A model generated the notes under the pieces. The model was not told the DNA's origin and made no database searches. It was given only the letters and a program-made list of their open reading frames with translations. The position numbers were made by a program, and so were the translations under genes. From assembly GCF_038397755.1 (NCBI RefSeq), contig NZ_CP151637.1:1054001-1118000 (forward strand): a DNA stretch of 64,000 nucleotides, written 5' to 3'. This document shows, piece after piece, positions 59,305-64,000 of the stretch (position 1 is the first letter of the stretch; every line of letters starts with the position of its first letter). Origin of the DNA: Microbacterium sp. LWH7-1.2 (GTDB taxonomy: Bacteria; Actinomycetota; Actinomycetes; Actinomycetales; Microbacteriaceae).

Positions 59305-60399
59305 TCAGGCGGCGATCGCGACCGGGTCCGCCACGATCGCTCGGACGGCGTCACGGCCCGCTCGATTCGCGCCCACGGTCGACTGCGACGGGCCGTAGCC
59401 GATGAGGAAGAGGCGCGGCTCGTCGATCGAGCGCCCGTTCTCGACACGGAACCCGCCTTCGGGCGTGCGCAGCCGCAGCGGCGCGAGATGGTCGAGCGCG
59501 GGCCGGAAGCCCGTGGCCCACAGGATCACGTCGGCGCGCTCCAGCGTCCCGTCGGGCATGCAGACGCCGTCCTCCTCGATCGAGGAGAACATCGGATGCC
59601 GCACCAGCACGCCGCGAGTCTCGGCCGCCCGCGCCCAGGGCGTCCAGTGCATCCCGGTCACCGAGATGACACTGCCGGGCGGAAGACCCCGGCGCACGCG
59701 GTCCTCGACGCCGGCGATGGCGGCGACGCGCGCCGGGATGTCGAAGTCCTCCTCGACCCAGTCCGGCTCGCGCCGCGTCACCCAGAAGGTGTCGGCGACG
59801 TGCGAGATCTCGTCGAGCAGCTGCACCGCCGAGACGCCGGCGCCGACGATGACGACGCGCTCGCCGCGGAACCCTTCGGCCGAGACGTAGTCGCCCACGT
59901 GCAGCTGCCGCCCGCGGAAGCGCTCCTGCCCCGGATAGTGCGGCCAGAACGGACGCGTCCACGTGCCTGTGGCATTGATCACGAAGCGCGCGGCCCACGT
60001 GCCGCGGTCGGTCTCGACCCGCAGCCGACCGCGGGGGTCGTCGTCGGCGCGGCGCACCGCCTTCACCTGCACGGGCCGGAGCACGTCGAGCGCGAAACGC
60101 TCCTCGTACTCCGCGAAATACGCGGGAAGGATGTCGCGGCTCGCCGCTGCGGGATCCGCCGGGGGCACGGCGAATCCAGGCAGCTCATGGATGCCGTTCA
60201 CCGTCGCCATCCGCAGCGACGCCCAGCGGTGCTGCCACGCTCCGCCGGGCTCGGGGTTGGCATCGACCACGAGGAACGTTTGGTCCACGGCGCTTGCGCG
60301 CGAGAGCGGGACGAAGCCGCGGCGCTGCAGGTGATACGCGGCGGAGAGTCCCGCCTGGCCGGCACCGATCACGATGACGTCGACGGGTGCGGGCTCCAT
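59305..60399 (-). CDS. flavin-containing monooxygenase-like NAD(P)/FAD oxidoreductase
   Basis: A 364-residue flavoprotein. FAD motif VIVIGAGQAGLSAAYHL is near the N-terminus; the NADPH-binding GAGVSAVQLLDEI lies mid-protein; ATGTWTRPFWP and the ATGFRPAL near the end are the usual FMO/Baeyer-Villiger-type ATGY sites. The classical FxGxxxHxxxY/F fingerprint is only partly recognisable (YPGQERFRGRQLHVGDYV). Substrate unknown. The ATG at 60399 is preferred; a GTG at 60408 is possible. A 10-bp hairpin separates it from the downstream neighbour. Confidence 0.85.
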   Translation of the reverse strand: MEPAPVDVIVIGAGQAGLSAAYHLQRRGFVPLSRASAVDQTFLVVDANPEPGGAWQHRWASLRMATVNGIHELPGFAVPPADPAAASRDILPAYFAEYEERFALDVLRPVQVKAVRRADDDPRGRLRVETDRGTWAARFVINATGTWTRPFWPHYPGQERFRGRQLHVGDYVSAEGFRGERVVIVGAGVSAVQLLDEISHVADTFWVTRREPDWVEEDFDIPARVAAIAGVEDRVRRGLPPGSVISVTGMHWTPWARAAETRGVLVRHPMFSSIEEDGVCMPDGTLERADVILWATGFRPALDHLAPLRLRTPEGGFRVENGRSIDEPRLFLIGYGPSQSTVGANRAGRDAVRAIVADPVAIAA

Positions 60400-60414
60400 G
60401 CCCGGCACAACGAC

Positions 60415-60447
60415 GATCGGCCCGCGAGGATTCCCCCCGGGCCGATC
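60415..60447 (-). terminator. terminator after PEP-mutase-family gene
   Basis: A perfect 10-bp stem GATCGGCCCG / CGGGCCGATC (60415-60424 with 60438-60447) and 13-nt loop lies 14 bp after the stop of the gene at 60461-61237. Confidence 0.7.
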
Positions 60448-60460
60448 GGACGAGGCCCCG

Positions 60461-61237
60461 TCAGTTCAATGCGCGGGTGGAGGCGGGGATGACGCCGTCC
60501 GCGTACAGGTCGGCCGCGAGATCCTGCAGCGCGGTCAGCGCGACGCGCTGCGTCGTGGGTCCATATGAGATGCGAGCGACGCCGAGCGCCTCGTACTCCC
60601 CCGCCGGCAGCGCGCCGGGCACGCCGATGACGCTGATCTTGCGCTCGCCGATCCCCTCGACGAGCCGGCGCGTGACGTCGGCGTTCAGGATGCCGGGCAC
60701 GAACACGAGGTCGGCGCCGGCGGCGAGGTAGGCGCGTCCACGCTCGATCGCGTCGGCGATGGACTCCTCGATCGGCCGCTTGCCGGCCCGCACGAACGCG
60801 TCGGTGCGGGCGTTCAGGACGAACGGCACGCCCTCTGCTTCCCCGGCCGCGATGATCGCCTCGACGGTGGCCGCGGCCTCGTCGAGCGGCACGAGGCGGT
60901 CCTCCACATTGGCGCCGACGACGCCCTTGCCGATCGCGCGACGCACGGTCTCGCCGGGATCGCCGTAGCCGGCGTCGAGGTCGGTGCTCACCGGAAGGTC
61001 GCCCACGGCCTCGACGATCCGGCCGACCATGTCGAGCGTGGTCTCGAGCGGGATCCCGCCGTCCGGATAGCCGAACGTCGCGGCGATCGAATGGCCCGCC
61101 GTCGCGATGGCGCGGGTCTCGGGGAGCGCGGCGATGGTGCGGGCCGACACGGCGTCCCACACGTTCACCAAGCGCAGGATCTCGGGGGCGGCGTGCAGTC
61201 GGGCGAGGGTCTGTGCTTTCTCTGCCTGAGTGGTCAT
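60461..61237 (-). CDS. isocitrate lyase / PEP mutase family protein
   Basis: A 258-residue alpha/beta barrel of the PEP mutase/isocitrate lyase superfamily. VNVWDAVSARTIAAL, DLDAGYGD for metal binding, VEDR and NARTDAFVRAGK are ordered as in 2-methylisocitrate lyase or oxaloacetate-type decarboxylase homologues. The KKCGH catalytic loop of true isocitrate lyases is absent, so a decarboxylase, C-C lyase or phosphonate-type activity remains open. The ATG at 61237 is preferred over a GTG three codons upstream. Confidence 0.85.
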   Translation of the reverse strand: MTTQAEKAQTLARLHAAPEILRLVNVWDAVSARTIAALPETRAIATAGHSIAATFGYPDGGIPLETTLDMVGRIVEAVGDLPVSTDLDAGYGDPGETVRRAIGKGVVGANVEDRLVPLDEAAATVEAIIAAGEAEGVPFVLNARTDAFVRAGKRPIEESIADAIERGRAYLAAGADLVFVPGILNADVTRRLVEGIGERKISVIGVPGALPAGEYEALGVARISYGPTTQRVALTALQDLAADLYADGVIPASTRALN

Positions 61238-61276
61238 GACTGCCACGCTATCGGCGCTCCGAGCAGGGAGGACCGG

Positions 61277-61717
61277 TCACGCCGGATCGATCCGGCCGTC
61301 GAGGTACCACCAGCGCCCGCCCTGCTGAACGAAGCGGCTCCGCTCGTGCAGCACGCCGCGATCGCGGCCGTGGCGCCAGGCGGCGCGGAACTCGACGACG
61401 CCCCGCTTGTCGGCCTCGGCTCCCTCCCCGACGGCGGCGATCTCGAGTCCGGTCCAGCGCTGGTCCGGATCGAGGGTCAGGTCGTCGGGACGCGTGCCCG
61501 GATGCCAGGTCTCGCTCAGATACGCCGCGTCGCCCACCACGAACGCCGTGTACCGCGACCGCATCAAACGCTCAGCGGTCGGCGCCGGCGTTCCGCGCAA
61601 GGCGGGGGCGCAGCATCCGGCGAAGCGTTCGCCGCTCCCGCACGGGCAGGGATCGGCGTCGGCGACGCGAGGAAAGCCGTCGAAGGCGGCACGGGATGCC
61701 GCGGCGCCGAACGACAC
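61277..61717 (-). CDS. YchJ family SEC-C motif protein
   Basis: A 146-residue YchJ-like protein. A SEC-C zinc motif CPCGSGERFAGCC sits near the N-terminus, followed by an NTF2-like region (MRSRYTAFVVGDAAYLSETWH and VEFRAAWRHG). Function is unknown in the family. It starts one base after the DksA-like gene stop (TGACGTG), so they are an operon. The GTG is inferred from the SEC-C position; a longer frame exists but is antiphase of the neighbour. Confidence 0.85.
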   Translation of the reverse strand: MSFGAAASRAAFDGFPRVADADPCPCGSGERFAGCCAPALRGTPAPTAERLMRSRYTAFVVGDAAYLSETWHPGTRPDDLTLDPDQRWTGLEIAAVGEGAEADKRGVVEFRAAWRHGRDRGVLHERSRFVQQGGRWWYLDGRIDPA

Positions 61718-61718
61718 G

Positions 61719-62084
61719 TCAGGCGCCGGCCTTCTCGGCGCACGACACGCAGCGGGTCGCGAAGGGTCGCACGCGAAGCCGCGCGATCGGGATGCCCCGA
61801 CCGCAGTCGACGCAGATTCCGTAGGTGCCGGCCTCCCAGCGCCTGACGGCCTCGTCGATCTCGGCGATCTCCCGGCGGGCGGCTTCCTCGAGGGCGACAG
61901 CGCGGGACCACTCCCCCGACAGCGTGACGCCCTCGGGATCATGCTCGTCGTCGGCGACGTCGGAGCCGCGATCTGCGCGGAGCTCCTCGAGCGTCTCGTC
62001 GATCGCCGCGATGCGCACGGTGGCCGCGTCGTGCAGCTCGTCGAGGAGCGCTCGCAGCTCTGTCCGGCTCGCGGCGGAGGTCAT
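61719..62084 (-). CDS. TraR/DksA family C4 zinc-finger protein
   Basis: A 121-residue protein with an N-terminal coiled coil (about 5-75) and C-terminal zinc finger CVDCG...RCVSC. This is the TraR/DksA architecture in the short actinobacterial form. DksA-like factors reach the RNA polymerase secondary channel through the coiled coil; the tip lacks the DxxDxA motif of E. coli DksA, so it may act differently. It precedes the YchJ gene. Confidence 0.88.
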   Translation of the reverse strand: MTSAASRTELRALLDELHDAATVRIAAIDETLEELRADRGSDVADDEHDPEGVTLSGEWSRAVALEEAARREIAEIDEAVRRWEAGTYGICVDCGRGIPIARLRVRPFATRCVSCAEKAGA

Positions 62085-62133
62085 CGCATGAGACTACGCC
62101 CGGATGCCGCGGCCCGGCCGCAGCCGTGCCGGA

Positions 62134-62499
62134 TCAGCCCGAGACCTCCACGGTGAACGTCACATCCTGGATGCCGCCGTCCTCGTTCGACAGCACCACC
62201 TTCGTCGTCCCCTCGGCGAGCCCCTCGACGCCCGGGTTGTACGTCGTGCCGCCCTCTTCGCGACCGGCCGTGAACGTCGCGACGGACGTATCGGAGACGA
62301 CGCCGCGGTAGCTGTCGACGGCGAGGTCGCCGGTGTCGATGTTCAGCACCTGTCCCACCGCGAGCTCGACGGTCTCGCCCTGGAGGTCGCCGACGTCGCG
62401 GGTGACCGGAGCGATGACCGGCTGCGGCGAGGCGCAGCCGCTGAGCGCGACGAGGGAGGCGGCGAGCATGAGCGAGACGACCGGTCCGGCGATGCGCAT
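62134..62499 (-). CDS. putative lipoprotein, possibly chagasin/Ig-like fold
   Basis: 121 residues. The signal peptide ends at lipobox LSGC with the cysteine at 22. The mature part is beta-rich (VGDLQGETVELAVGQVLNI, then VSDTSVATF and EGLAEGTTKVVLS), in the way of bacterial chagasin-like inhibitors or Ig-like domains. That fold reading is inference. The ATG at 62499 gives a normal signal peptide; upstream in-frame residues do not fit. Divergent from the other lipoprotein gene at 62824. Confidence 0.7.
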   Translation of the reverse strand: MRIAGPVVSLMLAASLVALSGCASPQPVIAPVTRDVGDLQGETVELAVGQVLNIDTGDLAVDSYRGVVSDTSVATFTAGREEGGTTYNPGVEGLAEGTTKVVLSNEDGGIQDVTFTVEVSG

Positions 62500-62823
62500 G
62501 GCGTCATGATGACAGCCCAGCCGCCGCACGGCCAGTGCGCGGCATTCGTGTGGTCAGGCGATAGGGATCTCCCAGGACGAGCTCTTAGCCTGGAGGCATC
62601 GCGGTGAGGGGGAATCCCGGTCCCCTCCGCGAAACCCCTGCAGGCGATGAGTCGCCCGGGACCACTCCTCGTGCCCGACCCCCCGTGGGCACGAAGGGCG
62701 GTCTCACCGACCCGCCCGGAGCCGGCGATCTGCGACACTCCCCGGACGCGATCGCCGGCTTCTCCGCGTGCGCGCTGTGGATAACTCCGTCGGAGCGTCG
62801 ACGCCGGCGGATAGCGTGGGGGC
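62500..62823. promoter_or_regulatory. intergenic region between two divergent lipoprotein genes
   Basis: 324 bp without a credible gene. An 8-bp inverted repeat TCGTGCCC / GGGCACGA (62669-62676 with 62687-62694) may be a terminator or operator. A candidate plus-strand -10 GGATAGCGT ends about 10 bp before the GTG at 62824, so that gene may have almost no leader. Confidence 0.3.
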
Positions 62824-63351
62824 GTGAGGACTCGGGTGACGGCGGCGGCGCTCAGCGGCCTGCTCGTGCTCGTGCTCGCCGGGTGTACCACCCCGGGGCC
62901 GGTGGAGCCCACGCCGACGCCGGCGTTCTCGAGCGAGGAAGAGGCGTTCGCCGCGGCGGAGGAGACGTACCGGGCCTACGTGGACGCGCTGAATCAAGTG
63001 GATCTCAGCGACCCGGAGACGTTCGAGGCCGTGTACAGCTGGACGACCGGCGAAGCCAACGCCAACGAGCGGAAGTCGCTCTCCCAAATGCACGCCGACG
63101 GGTGGGTCGTCGATGGCGATACGGCTGTCGTGGGCTTCCACCCCGGTGCCATCGAGGACGGAACCGTTGACGCGGTCGTATGCAGTGACGTGAGTGAAGT
63201 ACAAGTGTCGAACGCCGAGGGGCAGTCGATGGTTTCTCCGAACCGCCCAAGTACATACGCGCTACAGGTAGCGTTCGTTGCTTCGTCAACTGCGACGGGG
63301 CTCAGCGTCAGCACCAGCGATGCTGTGGAAGACTCCCGGTGCAGCTCGTAG
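62824..63351 (+). CDS. putative lipoprotein (DUF6318-like)
   Basis: 175 residues. Signal peptide and lipobox LAGC (Cys 21), a Thr/Pro spacer, then an AFAAAEETYRAYVDALNQVD helix and a beta-rich C-terminal part. The pattern matches small actinobacterial lipoproteins of the DUF6318 type from memory; this is tentative. The GC content falls toward the 3' end (AAGTACAAGTGTCG region), unlike neighbours. The next gene begins within its last codons. Confidence 0.65.
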   Translation: MRTRVTAAALSGLLVLVLAGCTTPGPVEPTPTPAFSSEEEAFAAAEETYRAYVDALNQVDLSDPETFEAVYSWTTGEANANERKSLSQMHADGWVVDGDTAVVGFHPGAIEDGTVDAVVCSDVSEVQVSNAEGQSMVSPNRPSTYALQVAFVASSTATGLSVSTSDAVEDSRCSS

Positions 63352-64000
63352 CGGCCTCCCTGGTGTTGCTCGCGATTGTGGGGCCAGTGCACAGCTCACC
63401 AGCCTCAGATTGTTCGGGGTCTAGCGCTTGGACCTACTGCGAGGTAGACAACAGCGGGTCGAGCGTCAGCGTCGGCGCGGGCAAGTCCCAGCCCGGCAAG
63501 GCGACGAACAACGAGCCCCGATCGAACTCTGGCGCCGCTCCCGCGCCCGAAGCCCCCACCGAGCCCGAGGACTGCGGTCCGCTCAACCGCTGCGAGACGT
63601 ACGTCGTCGCCGGCCCGCCTGACGTGACCCTCGCCGACCTCGCCTCCTTCCGGCCCGCGCAGCCGACGCTCGCCGGAGAGCCCGCGGGCTTCGGCGTCGT
63701 CGGAATGCCGACGAACCTGCTGGCGTCGGCATCCGAGCAGCTCATCCCGGGCACCGTCCTCGGGTGGGACGTGACCGTGCGCTTCGTCCCGGTCGCCTAT
63801 GTGTTCGGCAACGGCGATGGCACGACAACGCGTGCGACCACCGGCGGCACGTCGTGGGCGGCCCTCGGCCAGGGGCAGTTCACGCCGACCGCGACGAGTC
63901 ACGCATACCGGGCCCGTGGGACGTACCCGGTCTCGGTGACGGTCGAGTACGAGGCCTCCGTCGATTTCGGCAGCGGCACCTGGCGGCCCGTGCCCGGTGT
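63339..64000 (+). CDS. secreted PKD-like protein, 3' truncated by window
   Basis: Open from GTG 63339 to the window end, 220 codons. GGAAG is 7 nt upstream. A signal peptide (QLVAASLVLLAIVGPVHSSP) is followed by DCSGSSAWTYCEV with paired cysteines, a Pro/Ala linker, and a beta-rich module FVPVAYVFGNGDGTTTR...SHAYRARGTYPVSVTVEYEA with the spacing of a PKD domain (FGDG, HxY, GTYxVxVTV). It overlaps the preceding lipoprotein gene by 13 bases. Exported and probably cell-surface or secreted; partner unknown. Confidence 0.65.
   Translation, partial: MQLVAASLVLLAIVGPVHSSPASDCSGSSAWTYCEVDNSGSSVSVGAGKSQPGKATNNEPRSNSGAAPAPEAPTEPEDCGPLNRCETYVVAGPPDVTLADLASFRPAQPTLAGEPAGFGVVGMPTNLLASASEQLIPGTVLGWDVTVRFVPVAYVFGNGDGTTTRATTGGTSWAALGQGQFTPTATSHAYRARGTYPVSVTVEYEASVDFGSGTWRPVPG

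Noticed and set aside
60461..61237. A true isocitrate lyase.
   Set aside because: It is half the usual length and lacks the KKCGH catalytic loop.

Overview
The window is high-GC actinobacterial chromosome. It has strong GC3 bias, many GTG starts and ATGA/GTGA start-stop overlaps, and the actinobacterial markers RbpA, WhiA, OpcA, DUF3099 and SURF1. Protein sequence and gene order suggest Microbacteriaceae, most likely Microbacterium; the genus is inferred, not proven. I see no rRNA, tRNA, CRISPR array, insertion sequence, integrase or phage gene. Nearly everything is core genome, with accessory patches at about 44.4-45.2, 47.4-54.3 and 62.1-64 kb.

Left part (0-9.2 kb): the end of an alpha/beta hydrolase, fabG, a DUF4190 protein, a coupled DUF3099 / small zinc-binding / SURF1 trio, an ABC-F ATPase divergent from a DedA protein, then a NarL-type two-component pair and an acyltransferase-3 membrane protein. 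From 9.3 to 14.2 kb lies a complete ferric-siderophore uptake operon (lipoprotein, two FecCD permeases, ATPase, siderophore-interacting reductase) behind a DtxR/IdeR-type box. An MFS exporter and a MalY/PatB-type PLP enzyme follow, then the minus-strand suf operon sufB-sufD-Rieske-sufC-sufT (16.9-21.0 kb), divergent from heme A synthase ctaA.

Central carbon metabolism (23.3-37.3 kb): ctaB is divergent from the operon tkt-tal-pgi-zwf-opcA-pgl, the non-oxidative and oxidative pentose phosphate genes. It converges at a 46-bp perfect palindrome on the minus-strand set gap-pgk-tpiA and secG-rbpA, with sodA just upstream. Further along the minus strand are whiA, rapZ, uvrC and uvrA. The yvcK gene usually found between rapZ and whiA is absent.

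Right part (44.4-64 kb): an OhrR-like regulator with a three-half-site operator, then uvrB, coaE and rpsA. Between coaE and rpsA sits an accessory block: an OmpR-type regulator converging on a histidine kinase plus a membrane protein with a degenerate GGDEF domain, a Gly-rich protein with a paralogue just outside the block, and a zinc-ribbon/GIY-YIG protein. After rpsA come a PH-domain protein with a 55-residue membrane partner, dehydrogenase and oxidoreductase genes, DUF503, a PEP-mutase-family lyase, YchJ- and DksA-like zinc proteins, two unrelated lipoproteins and a truncated secreted protein at the edge.

The best leads for something undescribed are the split sensor system with a dead GGDEF protein, the paralogous Gly-rich membrane proteins flanking it, and a window-wide excess of the octamer ACGGATGC on both strands, including in intergenic hairpins.
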